From Heliocidaris erythrogramma (taxonomy: Eukaryota > Echinodermata > Echinoidea > Camarodonta > Echinometridae): 64,000 nucleotides of DNA. Below, one piece after another: positions 38,018 through 50,721 of this stretch. Position 1 is the first letter of the stretch; each line of letters starts with the position of its first letter. The notes beneath the pieces were generated by a model. That model had not been told where the DNA came from. It worked only from the letters and a program-made list of their open reading frames with translations, and made no database searches. The DNA is taken from NCBI GenBank assembly GCA_025617745.1, contig CM046870.1:6697618-6761617 (forward strand). The letters run 5' to 3'. The translations under genes were made by a program, and so were the position numbers.

Positions 38018-38162
38018 GCCCCTTTTCATAAAACTTGTTATCAATAACATGTTACTATAATTGTTAAAAGCTACTGAAATCCTTGCATCTGATTGGCTGA
38101 GAGCAAATTTGTCTTAGAAATGTGGTAGTTGTTATTGATAACAAGTTTTATGAAACAGGGCC
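38018..38162 (+). mobile_element. Foldback of the GATTGGCTGAGAG core family
   Basis: About 30-bp inverted ends (CATAAAACTTGTTATCAATA and its complement) surround the core GCTACTGAAAT...GCATCTGATTGGCTGAGAGC. The core is shared with 2619 and 47609; the arms are not. Confidence 0.8.
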
Positions 38163-38164
38163 CT

Positions 38165-39070
38165 GGTGAGGGTTAAGGTTCATGTACTCTTTTCATATCT
38201 ACAGGTATAAACAGAATCAGATAAAGTTTGACGCTCGACATTCATGATTTAAGAACTGACCAAGGATCAGAAAATAAGAAATAAATCTGACATGTTATAT
38301 TAACAAAAAAAATTATTTCCACCTCATGAATGAATAACACTTGGTATAAATAAATATTGCAGTGTCTCGCTTGAATGAAGATGATGTTAACAGTATCTTA
38401 CCAATGCTAAAGTCAGATTGATTTATGAAAACTATATAAATGCCCCGTCAACATTATATGTTTCAACTATTTCTAATTTCTATTTCTCATTTCATTTGGT
38501 ATTTTGGTATTTTATTAAGAAACTTCACTGACATTGACATCAATATTTTGTTTTACCTTTGTATATTAAACTAATATCGAGCTACTTATGACCACTCTAT
38601 ACAAGTCCCTCTTCTTTCTATCGAAAATGGTTGTTAGAACAGATCAGACAGTCCGTTCAAAAGAGAGTTTTAAAGAAAAATAGGAATTTCATTGCTTCAT
38701 AGTAGACGTTTGCATTTAACAACATTTGCTGAATTGCTAGAAAAGGCACTGTCTCTGAATCCCACTATTACACGTGAGTGATACTTTGGAATTGAATTAG
38801 AACTTTGACCGATGTATAACATGCCTGGATATATCCTTATAATGAGTGCACAAAAATGAAGGTTAGAAGGATGGCAAATCGAAGATGATTTTATTTCGGT
38901 CATTGCGACCAAGCACAGCTAGAAAACATAATAATTTTCTTTGTTTTGTTTTCTTTGTTTGGTTAGCCCTTTGTAATGTCATGTTTGGGATACATCATAA
39001 TTATTAGCTTCTCTGCTGCCTCACACATCTCTCTCCCATCCCCCCTCTCTCTCTCTCTCTCTCTTTCCCC
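38165..39070. other. AT-rich part of intron 1
   Basis: No feature beyond short frames without domains. It ends in (CT)n and a ~22-base poly-C run at ~39044-39102. Confidence 0.45.
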
Positions 39071-39829
39071 TCTCCACTGCCCCCCCCCCCCCCCCCCCCC
39101 CTCTGTCTGACTTTCTGTCTGGCTTGTCTTTTCCTGTCTCTCCCTGTCTCTCCCTCCGTCGTCTTTCAGAGAATAAAACACCTAAATTATTTTGTTTTTT
39201 GATGGCTTTACCATAAGCGTATACGAGGCGTCGGGGGAGGGGGTGCGGGGAGAAAAATTGCCCCTGATATTTTTACCTAGTTATATTCAGGTAATCGTCA
39301 CTTCATATTTGGACAGGGGTGCATGGTTACTTTGTAACTTTGTATACCCTAGGCATATTTAGCATTTATGAATAATACAACTTAACATTCAAATCCTATT
39401 CCTCGTTTTCTAGGAAAGAATGATTATTAATCATATGAATACTATAAGATAAATTATGAATCAAGGGAATAGCATTGATTAATCTATTTCCGTTATACAT
39501 TTCATCTCATGTATATATTTCGATGTCTTTACCAATTTTCTGAAAACAAATTAATGAATAGAATCCGTCATAATCAGTAATGTTTGAATTCCATTTATGT
39601 CGATATGATTTAAGTTTTTGTCTCGTGAACGATCAACTAGAAGGCCATTTGTAGGAAAATCAGTGGTGCAATTCAAACATTGTCTATGTCTAGGTTACCG
39701 TATATACTCGTCTTTCTTTTTTTTTTCCCCTTTCATATTCAATCGTCCAGACATTGCCCAATTTGCGTCATTTTAATGAGCTGGAATCAAAATCTTTAAA
39801 CGGGTCTCGGTTATTTCCGTCTTTTCAAT

Positions 39830-40110
39830 GAGCGAAGAGCTTGATAAGCCTGCTGGTTATACCGAAAACTGGCGGAACTCTGGCCGCCCCACGCCCCGAC
39901 CCCGCTCCGCCGCCAACCCCATGGCGTGCAGCTAATTTCGCGCGCTGCAGTACTCCGGTTATTTTCAGCGAAGGACCAAGAAAATATTCTGTATACTTTT
40001 TCATTGATGTATAGCTCTCTCGTACTCTCTCGCGACTTCACCGCACCTCAGTCGGGCTTCGTCGCCATCCCTGCCCCGCCTGGAAGACTCTGAGCCGTGG
40101 TCAAGTCATT
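39830..40110. promoter_or_regulatory. GC-rich island inside twist intron 1
   Basis: A ~280-bp patch rich in GC and CpG (GGCCGCCCCACGCCCCGACC, TTTCGCGCGCTGCAG, CTCTCTCGCGACTTC) in otherwise AT-rich intron, and not built of simple repeats. TTTCGCGC at 39936-39943 is an E2F-type match. It might be an enhancer or an alternative minus-strand first exon. The 76-codon frame across it lacks a recognised domain. Confidence 0.4.
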
Positions 40111-42650
40111 CTACAATAGAAATTTGATTGCGGCTTCCTCCTTAAATTCTCTATATTTTTTTCCAATATTATGCTATGATAAAAAATAATGTATTTGTAC
40201 ATGTATATATATCTTTTTATTGTTTAACATAAAACTTTCACGGGGAAGCGATGCTCAGTCTTGTCGAGAGTATTCGTGTCTGTAGAGGTATAATAGTAGG
40301 TCAACTTTGATCTTATGAACGATAGTATACATGTAGAACCAAAATAATGAAAACTGCGGATATTACTGACGGTATTAATCTATAATTTATAAATTATAAT
40401 AGTCTCACAAAAAAAAACTTTCCTTGAGAAAAGAAAGCGAAAAAAAAATACAAAATCTAATTTTCCACTAACAAAAATATTTTCAAACAGTATAACGGAT
40501 TCGTATATTGGATATCCATTGGTATTTCTTTCCTTCCATTCTTTAAAATCTGAAATTATAGCCTATTATATTATTCATCACAGAGCAATAAGTACAAAAT
40601 GTATTTGTAAACAATTCCACAAGAACATTTTTTAATTTTGATAAGAAATTATTGAAAATAAACGATTGCGATTGTGAAAATTTGTGCAGTTTTTGTCCTT
40701 CTCTACATGTACAATTTTAGAGAAACAAATTACTGTCCTAAAATTTACTGTTCTATTTTCTTAAAATTATTGAAATTATTGAAAATTAGGTTAGAAATGT
40801 TAGACCTGAAAATTGTCTCAATGTGCAGACTTTTTGTATTGTTAGCATTGCATGTAATCATTTCTTGATTGTTTAAAATAATTTGTTTGTCCCATATTGT
40901 CAGTTGTGACGTTTGAGGTTATTTGCAGGGGAAATTACATATAAAGAGTAACTAAAATTCAACTTGTATTGTTGATAATGTAGTATAATATTTTGAAATC
41001 CCGTTGCATTATGCTATGATACGATTACCAATCTACCAATATCACAACAAATTTATTAAATATTTCTTAATAACAGTAGGCCTGTTCTGACCTTTTCTAC
41101 AATTAAATTTCATGAGAGCTAACCATGTATATTTTTAATTGATGATAAAAGCTTTTCAGCCTTCAGCATTAACACTACTTTGTTAATTGCAGTAGTTACA
41201 TCTTTCTACACTGAATAAAAAAGTGAATATAAGGTGACAAAGTTCACTATTTACTTTTGACCTTTACGACCCTAATTACTCGATTTACTCGTATAATATC
41301 GTATAAACATAACAGTTTGCGACAAATTGTAAGTTATTACTTTGAGCTTCAGACATATTTCGACGGCACGCTTCAATCAAAATATTACTTGATATTCTAA
41401 TTTGACCATACCAGAAGGGCGTATGTCATGAACATAGGGTTAACGCCCTTCTGAATCGTACTCAGCTGAAATGTTTCTTGGGGTCTGGTAGAGAAACCTC
41501 GGGCGCCTACCCTGCGGCGTGGGCTACATTGCCTCTCAGCAAGGAAGACTTGAACCAACGATTAATTGGCTCATCAGTGAAACCGGGGAAAGAGAGAGGG
41601 AGAGGGGGGGGGGGGGCACTGGTAGACAGCAGAATATTAGCCGCACGAGAGTTCTTGGAAATATTCCATTATGATTATTTCTGTCATGGTAGAACGAAAC
41701 CGCACAGATGACGACAAAAGTGTACGCCTTTCTTTTTTCCAGGGGTACACCTTTTTAAAGAGAGATTCGGAATGCTCCCTTTTATGGTCAATATTTAGTA
41801 TGCTAATGTCATTTCTGAAGTTGGGGAATCTAACTGAGAAAGAACAAACTATAGTTATTGAATAAAAATAATGTAGGATATATTCGCCTCTGATTGCTTC
41901 GAAATACCCGCCCCCCCCCCCCCCCATGTGAAACAATTTATAGCAATTTAAAAAAATAACACGGAAACATCAGCGACATAAAGTAAAAATAAGATAAGAA
42001 TGAAAACAAGAATACTGATTTGTAAAATTCTTTTCATGATATCCTATTCCCCATAAATGACGCCATTTTTAAAATTATACTACAACCAGTTTATGTAATT
42101 TGATATTTCTATTCTACACACAAGTGCACTTTATAGCTGCATTTAAAATGGGTTTGTCATAAAAACAAGAATAGTTTTACGTGTTACCAGCTTCCCGAAT
42201 CACGATATAGGCTTTGTCTTAATTAATGACATCATCGTGCTGAAAAGGGTGCACAACATCATTAAAAACACATCAAACCAAAAAAGAAGAAAGAAAGAAA
42301 GAATTTACCCCCCAAATGATAATGAATAAATAAACCAAAAGAAAATGCTAAACAGTTCCATGAGAACAGCGACGGACATGACTAAAGTACTTGAATTTTT
42401 TTTTCGAGACATTCCTAAAGAGACAGTTGTAATTATTTCGAGGAGCTCATTACATGAATGGCGCCTGATAAGAATCAAGGATTTGAGTGTGTCATTAGGC
42501 TGCTATCTTCAATGCAATTTTCTCACCGTATCCAACACTGTTTGCGTTTGAACATACGGAGTGAATTCGGTAAAGGGACACTGAATGAGTTGATTAGAGG
42601 AATGAATTAAATGAGACAGTGATCAAAGTCTTTGGCTATTTCAAACTACC
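40111..42650. other. AT-rich intron 1 sequence
   Basis: Contains an 11-bp-arm hairpin CAGAAGGGCGT / ACGCCCTTCTG at 41412-41453, a poly-G run at ~41605 and a poly-C run at ~41911. No exon recognised. Confidence 0.45.
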
Positions 42651-42656
42651 AAATTA

Positions 42657-42840
42657 ACACAATAAAAACTACTTTCGAAAAATAAACTCAAGACAATTTC
42701 AATAGCCCGTCTATCACCTTTAGAAATGTGCGAACATTACAATGGCGTATTACGTAATCCGAACCTGATTTCTATAGGCAGTACAATACGCCTTTGAAAT
42801 TGCCCTTGAGTTTATTTTTCGAAAGTAGTTCTTCTCGTGT
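42657..42840. mobile_element. Full-length MITE, same family as 36959
   Basis: ACACAATAAAAACTACTTTC and the inverted GAAAGTAGTTCTTCTCGTGT bound 184 bp. The interior is nearly identical to the 36959 copy, including GTGCGAACATTACAATGGCG. Flanks TTA / TTC are not a clean target duplication. Confidence 0.85.
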
Positions 42841-43284
42841 TTCAATAAAAAATAATAAAATTAACCAAGTGAACGATCAACAATAAATATCTCATCATTA
42901 TCTCTGAGGGAAAGTAAAATGTACTTAAAAAAAATAAAATTCTACTTGTTTTTACTTTTAAAAAGGTTTCACAAATATATTCATTTATTTGTTAGGTTAT
43001 GACGGTATTCGTTTAAATTAAAAGTTTGTGAGTTTTCAAAACTAGGACGCATGCATGGTCTGTTACTTACGAATTGAATAAAGGTCATAAACTTTTTTCT
43101 ACAATTAAGCAGAATAAAGAAAGTCATGGTACTAATTGTACTCTTGATTTAAGATCGAACTTTGAGTATTTCTTTGAAATAAGATTGTTGAGGAAAGTAC
43201 TTCGCCCTCTAATTACATTGCATGGGGTGTACAAGAAACACCACTTCCTCAAGGTACCGGAATCGAAAACCGGAAACTGACCAG

Positions 43285-43288
43285 ATCT

Positions 43289-43329
<41 letters not shown>

Positions 43330-43365
43330 CTCTCTCTCTCTCTTTCTCTCCCTTTCTTTCTTTGT
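43285..43365. repeat. (CT)n microsatellite
   Basis: About 60 bp of CT repeats, extending into TTTC-rich sequence. Confidence 0.92.
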
Positions 43366-43564
43366 TTTCCTATCTCTGCCCTTTCTTTTGTTCTTATGTA
43401 CTTTTCGAGAGAGATTCTAATGGTCATTTTGTGTTTTTATTCCTTTTAATTCATCGTCGGTCATTTCTCTTTCTAATCCTCTTACAGTTCGTCCTTGTGT
43501 TTGTCTTATCACATCATTAGTAGGCCTACTCTATAGACAGTACTTGCTCTCTTGTACGTACCCA

Positions 43565-43800
43565 AATTCATTCATTCATTCCATTTATTTCATCCATTCA
43601 TAAAAAAGTACATTTACAAAAATGACATAACAACCAAAGTATAATAATGCAGAATGAGGAGACAGCTTAGGAAGGCAAAATAGCCTTATTGGTACTGCCA
43701 ATTCATCTCTCTCCCCTTTAATTCTCTTAATCATATAGGCTCTTCCGTTCTCAGCTACTTCACGATAATTATTCATTAATCGCAAGGACAGTAATTAAAA
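43565..43800 (-). mobile_element. Possible LINE 3' end
   Basis: On the minus strand the sequence ends in an ATGAAATAAATGGAATGAAT phrase with an ATGAA(T)n tail, a pattern of LINE 3' termini. No RT motif is preserved. Confidence 0.3.
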
Positions 43801-43809
43801 GCACAATGA

Positions 43810-45590
43810 CTGGTTCCAGAATATTTTGAGCTAGGACTAAAACAAATGGGTAAGAACAAAATATGTGTGGTTGTTGGACAGGGCTACACATCCGGTCAAA
43901 TCATTAGGTTCCCACGATTTGTTATAATGATGGGCGTGGTATGAAGATGACCATGAAGACAGATAGACCGACAGACGGGTCGACATATATTCGTACACCT
44001 ATACAGACAAACATACTGACCAAGAGGCGTATAATTATTTGGTTTCCATGTTCATGGCATGTATATGAAGATTAAAATATAGACAGTAAAAGAAAGGGAC
44101 ATACTTAATAATTGGGTTCCTAAATATTCCTGGCCTGATTAAACACACATCCACATTTACTTACGTCAGTGGCGGACTCAGAGTGGCGCGGGGGGGGGGA
44201 GGGATGCCCCTCCCCTGTTAAAACCTATAATGTAGCATCCCTTAAGAAGGTAAAAAAATCAACAAAATTGTGTTGTGATGATTTTTCCTTTTTTGTCAAT
44301 GTCCTGAATTTTGTTTCATCATTAAAATCTGCTAATATCTTCTCTCTAAAAGTTTAAAAAGACTCTAAAATACTTTAAAATATAATTAAAGAGAAAGAAC
44401 AAATTAAGTGAACATAAAAAACTTTTCCGTTTAATTACAAGTCAGATTTGAGTTCATGATTATAATCAGGGAATTACATTTCCCTGCTATAACCACGAAA
44501 ACCCATTCATAATTTATGTTTAGAGTGTATGTATGGTGTGTTTATCCGTGGGAATTTCGAAGGTGCATAGGGAGCGTTGGCCGTCGACTCACGCTGTGAC
44601 TCTGGCTGGTCTGGCCGTCAGCGACGCGCTGATTCCCGCTGGCAGCTAAAACTGTCACACTCATTTCAAATGAATAACTTCCGAGTGGACACAATTCATG
44701 CTCGATCAAATTAAAGGTAGACAGTACCAAGTAATGACTGAGTATTCTTGTTGTATGGAGCATATAGATGCATATCCTTTCTCTTGTCATTTTTGTTATT
44801 CTATGGACTTGGTGGAACCATCAGCAGTAAGATGGAGAACGTGGAACCGAGGAAAATCTCAATAACATCCTTATTTAAACGGAGGAAAAAATCATCTCGA
44901 AATATCAACTTGTCATCATGATTTCTCTGACGATCACTGAATTTAGAAAAACATATGCTAAGCATACAACATTGTTGCATAAATATAGGGGCCTATTGAT
45001 ATTAGTGGTGTAGCACCGGGGGACAGGGATGGGGGGCACTGTGCTTCCAAATTGAATAGCGCCTATCTTCGCAAAAGCAAAAACAAAACAAAACAGTAAA
45101 AAGCGAAAACAAAGAGAAAACACAAACAATGAGAAAAAAAAAAATGATCGTAAATGGAAGGTTACTCTAGGTATAGCCTTCTCTGGTGCACTTCGCCCTT
45201 TTCTCAAGCTTGTCTAAGAGAAATCAAGAAAACCTACGACTGCCCCACCTTCATCCTCAAATATATGCCAGCGACTGCTCCGACATTTAACTGTCATTGC
45301 ATGGCACTGACACGACCACTACTACCATCATTACCACAAGTAATAAGAATCATATTTCTATTATAAATAATACAAAAATATATATTACTGTGTTATCCAA
45401 TGACGCATCAAGAAATATGACGCCCCCTGGTTGAAGCCCCAACTGTGAACGTATATTCAAGCGGGGCTGCAAAGCTACATTTCCCCCCACCCCCTCGTGT
45501 AGGGCTTGCCCCATTGTTTTTTAAATTTTGAATACGCCATTGTTATAGCCTTCATGTCTTTACTTCTGGCATATAGACCTACTCCGACTG
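43810..45590. other. Intron 1, no exon recognised
   Basis: GTGGCGGACTC plus poly-G at ~44168 and GTGGTGTAGCACC at ~45004 resemble single ends of the GGCGTAGC/GGCGGA MITE families. A GC-rich patch at ~44545-44645 is unexplained. Confidence 0.4.
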
Positions 45591-45597
45591 TGCCGCC

Positions 45598-45933
45598 TCC
45601 TAGTATTTCTTCTTATCTTCCTCCTTCTCCTCCTTCTTCCTCTTCTTCTTCTTCTTTTTCTTCTTCTTTTTCTTCTTCTTTTTCTTTTTCTTTTTCTTTT
45701 TCCTTTTCCTTTTCTCTTTCTCTTTCTTTTCCTTTTTCTTCTTCATTTTCTTCTTCTTCTTCTTCTTCTTCTTCTTCTTCTTTTTCATTTTCTTCTTCTT
45801 CTTCTTCTTCTTCTTTTTTTTCTTCTTCTCTTTCTTTTTGTTCTTCTTGTTCCCATTCTTGTTCTTCTTGTTCTTGTTCTTGTTCTTGTTCTTGTTCTTG
45901 TTCTTGTTCTTGTTCTTGTTCTTACTACTACTA

Positions 45934-45977
<44 letters not shown>

Positions 45978-46040
45978 ACTACTACTACTACTACTACAAC
46001 TCATACTTTTGCCTCTGCTACTCGTAGAATATATACTACA

Positions 46041-46075
<35 letters not shown>

Positions 46076-46105
46076 ACTACTACTACTACTACATCTTCCT
46101 CTACT
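45598..46105. repeat. 500-bp compound microsatellite
   Basis: Successive blocks of CTT/CTTTTT, TTGTTC (about 12 units at ~45852-45920), TAC, TGC, TAC, then a second TAC/TGC/TAC set at ~46035-46092. The Ser-, Lys- and Leu-homopolymer frames on both strands derive from it. Confidence 0.95.
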
Positions 46106-46569
46106 AATAATTGTAGCAGAATGGCTTCTACTACCTGTACTTTTTATGTACAGGTACCTGTTAAAAAGGATAGGAACAATAATCAACAAGAACAAATTAT
46201 TTGCTTACCTAACCCACTTCTTAAAATGAACATGCCACTAAAACTATGTCAAAACAGGTGCTTAAAATATCTTAATAAAGAAAAAAAAATTGTATGGAAT
46301 TCATGGCAACCCTCTTGAAAGGATCTTTGTAGGTATTTTTATGTTATCACCCTCTTGCAGACTTGGTGAGCGTTTTCCTCTAGCAACAAAAAAGCGACTA
46401 CGAGAGGAAAACTTCTCTCACAGCCTGACCTAGATTAACAACGAGAAACTTGAACGCAGTGTGATGAAATCACCTTAAACAGAGACGATGATATAGGGAT
46501 TACCGAAGAAGATTCATATTTTCAAGCTGAGGTGAAAACTGAAATTTCAAAATATATATATATATATAA

Positions 46570-46700
46570 CACGATCGCAAAGACTTTCTAAAAAAATCAA
46601 CTGAAGGCTGATTTCAGTGTACCCTAACTTGTCTTTTTGAAATGTGCTTAGAACATTACAATGACGTATTACGTAACCTGGATATGATATAGGTTTGTGA
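46570..46700. mobile_element. Partial MITE, ACACGATCGCAAAGACTTTC end
   Basis: The left end matches the inverted right ends at 1253-1272 and 6974-6993. The interior ACATTACAATGACGTATTAC matches the 42657 element. The right terminus was not found. Confidence 0.6.
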
Positions 46701-46709
46701 ATTGTGAAG

Positions 46710-47600
46710 TATTCCCACAACAGTTTTTTATTTATTTTTTTTTATATTATTTGAAGTTGAACTTGGCTCTAAAGAAATAATAACAAATTCGAGAATTTCA
46801 ATGAATTACATATTAAGCATATGTGAAACTTGTGATTTTAAAAATTGTTTTATTCCTTTACTTTCATACAGACACAAGTACAACCCAATTAGTACGTATG
46901 TATTCTTATAATAACGACATGCTTTCTTCCGGTTTTAATTATATGTTCACCCAAAATAAATAAGTACCCAACCCGGCGTTGTTATGACTTTTATCTGCCT
47001 CTGTTGAGGACCTTTCTAGCTCGCATATTCATTAGTATATTCTATATACCTCACCGCTATGTGTAAATTACAATCTAAGAGATAATCTAAGTCTTATAGA
47101 TACAGACATTTTTTTAACACATCAAACGAAATGACAATTTTATGAATACCAAATTAAAAATCGAAAATAAATTTTGAAATATTCGTGTCAAGGACGAAAA
47201 TTTGAACTAAAAATGTTATCAAATCGGGGACTTCTTTTTATCGTTTGATATATTATAGATTTCCCTACAGAAACTGTGGACTCTGGAAATAATAAGTAAA
47301 AATGTTTACAATCTGATTCGGGCACATATGCGACTAACATAGATAGAGTATGCCTATGCCAAACCGGGTAAAATTTCTGTTCAAATTGTTAATTTTTACT
47401 TTACTAAAAAAATCTAGAATATGAATTTGGGCATACAATTCTTAGACAAGCTGCTCAACAATTAGGATGCCACTATGTATCCAAACTTTTTTTGTATTGT
47501 AACTGATTTGTCGGTTTACTGTGGTATATTAGTGAAGGCTCTATACTGGAGGTTGTGCTTGCATCCTTGGACAAGGTGTTTCGATCACATTTGTCCCTCT
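46710..47600. other. AT-rich intron 1 sequence
   Basis: No feature seen. Confidence 0.45.
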
Positions 47601-47608
47601 CAACCCAG

Positions 47609-47743
47609 GGGAGTGTTTCATCAAGTGCTTTGTCAGTGATTTTTATGGACAACTGTTATAAGCTACTGAAATACTTGCATCTGATTGGCTGAGAGCAAAT
47701 TTGTCAGTAAAAATCACTGACAAAACACTTGATGAAACGCTCC
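47609..47743 (+). mobile_element. Foldback of the GATTGGCTGAGAG core family
   Basis: Inverted ends of ~36 bp (GTTTCATCAAGTGCTTTGTC, AGTGATTTTTA) surround the core AGCTACTGAAATACTTGCAT, CTGATTGGCTGAGAGC. The core equals that at 38018, while the arms resemble the 2619 copy. Confidence 0.8.
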
Positions 47744-47803
47744 GCAGGTGTATATGGGTACATGGCAATGCTGGGGTAATAATAATTGCAGGGCCAGCAG
47801 GAA

Positions 47804-48049
47804 GAGCTGTATTAATGCTGATGTAACCACCCTATAGGTAAATGTTATTATCAATTATTATTAAGTTAAATTTATTAAGTTAAATTCAAATATGTCTAGG
47901 TACGCATAAAAGGGTTTGAAAAGAGCAATATTAAAACTGATGTGGCTACCCTAGGTAAATGTTATTATCAATTATTATTATGTATTTATCATGTTTTAAT
48001 TAAGTTAAAATCAAACATGTCTATAGGTATCCAAAGAAGGGTTTGAAAA
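47804..48049. repeat. ~120-bp tandem duplication, two copies
   Basis: Unit 1 (47804-47922) and unit 2 (47923-48049) share GGTAAATGTTATTATCAATT, AAATCAAACATGTCTAGGTA-type and AGGGTTTGAAAA phrases, with indels. Confidence 0.8.
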
Positions 48050-48329
48050 CCTGTACAGGTCGGCATTCATGATAAATATGGTGACAAAATATCATCATGT
48101 ACTTGTGATATATCTTGTTAAATGTTGTTTATTGTGTTGTATCTATCTATATACAACCCTCCTCTTTTCACATTAGACTGTCTTGGGCCTCTCTTAGCCG
48201 ATATCAAGCGATTACTCAGCACCTAATTATCAGATTGCAGACGAGCGTACATCCGACAACCCCAATGACAGAGATGAGCTTCAAGCCTGCAGTAAACATA
48301 AACAAAGATGCCTAACAAGTAAAAGTCAT

Positions 48330-48990
48330 CCCCTCTCTCTCTCTCTCTCCTTCAGTCTCTCTTTCTCCCTTGATCTCTCTCCTTCTATCCCTCATTTTTC
48401 AATTCGAATTCAAGGTAATTTTATTTTCTTCCAGTATTTTAAAAAACATTTCACAAAATATTCAAATGATCATGATGATAGTCAGGTTATGTATACACAG
48501 TAACGTAAGAATAATTCTCCTCTCCTCTATACTATCTCTTTCTTTCTATCTCTCTCTCTCCTTCCCAATCTCTCTCTCTCTCTCTATCCTTTTATCCAAT
48601 CTCTCTCTCTTTCTCCCTCGATCTTTCTCCTTCTATCCCTCTGTTTTCAATTCGAATTCAAGTTAATTTTATTTTCTTCCAGTATTAATAGCCCCCCCCC
48701 CTCTCTCTCTCTCTCTGTCTCTCCATCTTTCTCTCTCCTTCCTAATCTCTTTCTATCCTTCTATCCAATCTCTCTATCTTTCTCCCTCGATCTCTCTCCC
48801 TCTGTCCCTCTTTTTTTCAACTGGAATTCAAGGTAATTTTATTTTCTTTTTAGTATCTTAGAAAATTTTTCCAAATATGCAAATGATAGTCAGTTTATGT
48901 ATACATAGTAACGTAAGAATAATCCCCCTCTCTCTATCTCTCTCTCTCTCTCTCTCTCCCTCTCTCTATCTCTCTCTTTCTCTCTTTTCT
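48330..48990. repeat. TC-rich block with three copies of a longer unit
   Basis: CTCTCTCTC blocks alternate with TTCGAATTCAAGGTAATTTT, ATTTTCTTCCAGTATT at ~48400-48440, ~48650-48685 and ~48820-48855. Copies 1 and 3 extend into CAAATGAT...GTAACGTAAGAATAA. A POU octamer ATGCAAAT lies at 48877-48884. Confidence 0.75.
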
Positions 48991-49027
48991 CTTTCTTAAA
49001 TAAACCATCAAACCTTAAACCTTTCTC

Positions 49028-49206
49028 AACAAGATTAGAACTACTGTCGAAAAATAAACTCAAGGGCAATTTCAAAGGCCTATTGTACTGCCCATAGAAA
49101 TCAGGTTCGGATTATGTAATACACCATTATAATCGTGTTTCTCTTTCTCTCCTGTGTCTATTTGTACATTTTCCCCCTTAATTTCTTCCGCTTTTTCTAA
49201 TCCGTT
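49028..49206. mobile_element. Internally deleted MITE plus flank shared with 50722
   Basis: The left half of the MITE (GAACTACTGTCGAAAAATAA to CCATTATAAT) runs directly into TCGTGT at ~49137, like a terminus, so ~110 bp remains. The next ~70 bp (TCTCCTGTGTCTATTTGTAC to TTTTTCTAATCCG) recur inside the 50722 element. Confidence 0.75.
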
Positions 49207-49209
49207 ATT

Positions 49210-50720
49210 TCCTATTCACCCTCCTAAATCAGCGAAATATCTCATAGCCCACGACCATGAAAAAAAAAAGAATATGAAGCGAAATCCTCTCATAAAATAT
49301 GATCTTGCTCGAAATTTTGAAATGTGTTTTCCAACGGATTAGGTATAAGTCAGCCATCCGGAACAAAGACCATTCCGAAGGATTTTGAAATGATCAACTT
49401 AAGACGATGGTCAAGTGCAGGAAAAATAATTTGCTGTATGCAGCGAGAAGGCATGGAAAAAAATATCATCTACTTTGTGTTTTAAAAATCCATGTGTTTT
49501 AAATATTTGGGGTTTTTCTTGGAACTTCATACGATGATTATCAACTGTAAAAGTAATTATTTTTTGCTAATTTTTAGAATTCAGTCTGGACCCCGTAGCA
49601 GACCGACCAGGAGTAGGTAACTAAGCATGGGCAACCAATCTCTTGTGCTCATATCACGACTGTTTTACACAACCGAAAGAAAATACTCTGCTTTAACATT
49701 TCTTTTACCAAGTAGATTTGTGAATCACTGCTTTGATTCTTCCAAATGTTTTCACGATGGCCCTAGTTTCACATAACCCTCGCCTTGTGATGCTCTCATT
49801 AAAACTGACTCAATGAAAAACACTCACATTACGTTCACCCAGGGGCACATGAAATTCAATCCACATAACAGTCATTTTCAGCCTTTACTTTACGAGGGAT
49901 AGAATTACATGGTCCATAAAAACAAACTGTCACGCCCTTCTGACCTAGAAATAACGTGTTTTTTTTAACCATAAAACAACGAATATATGATATTTTTTAT
50001 GAAGAAATCAACATCATTCCTCGAACTACTCAATTATTAAAATGACAAAGTTGTGACACGACGCGGAACCAGCCATAAAGTAAATAATCAAAATGACAAT
50101 TTGCTACTTTGAAGACCAGAATACAGAACAAAACAAGACGAACAACCAAATAGCGGTTGAATTATTATGCCCTCCCTGCTCCCTCCCATCAAGCATTGCG
50201 AGAACCTCCTACCACGGTTTTTCTTTTTCTTCATCAACTTTGTGTGGACATCAATGAAGACATCTTTTCTTTGGAATTGCTAATGGTTAAACGAGCTCTA
50301 TGGTTGAAACATCAATTAAACATTTTAACTACTGCCCTACTGGGAGATATTTTTTCATTGATATCACTATACCATCATGGTTAGTATAATAATGTTTGAG
50401 TGTAGCCCAATTGCAGATATAGTCAGTTGTGTTGAAATTGTCGACAAACAAAGTTTGATCAAACGCGTCTAAACAACAACAGATCATTGTCGCATGCATA
50501 TTACTTGTACGACTGTGTTGTGATTATATTTATCTTTTGGTTATTTTTTTTCATTTGTTCTTTATTCGCTTTAAAAAGCACATACAAAAATACAGAAACA
50601 TATAAATATATGCATGTAGAAAAAAACACATACATCAACAACAATATAGCCTATGCAATCTTCTACAAAAATGCACATTCACAGTGCTATGTATTATTAA
50701 AAAATCAACAAAAGTAGCGG
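49210..50720. other. Intron 1, AT-rich, no exon recognised
   Basis: Only short frames without domains. Confidence 0.45.
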
Positions 50721-50721
50721 A

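Noticed and set aside
45506..46107. Ser-rich, Lys-rich and Leu-rich frames up to 173 codons
   Set aside because: Pure translation of the compound microsatellite in several frames.
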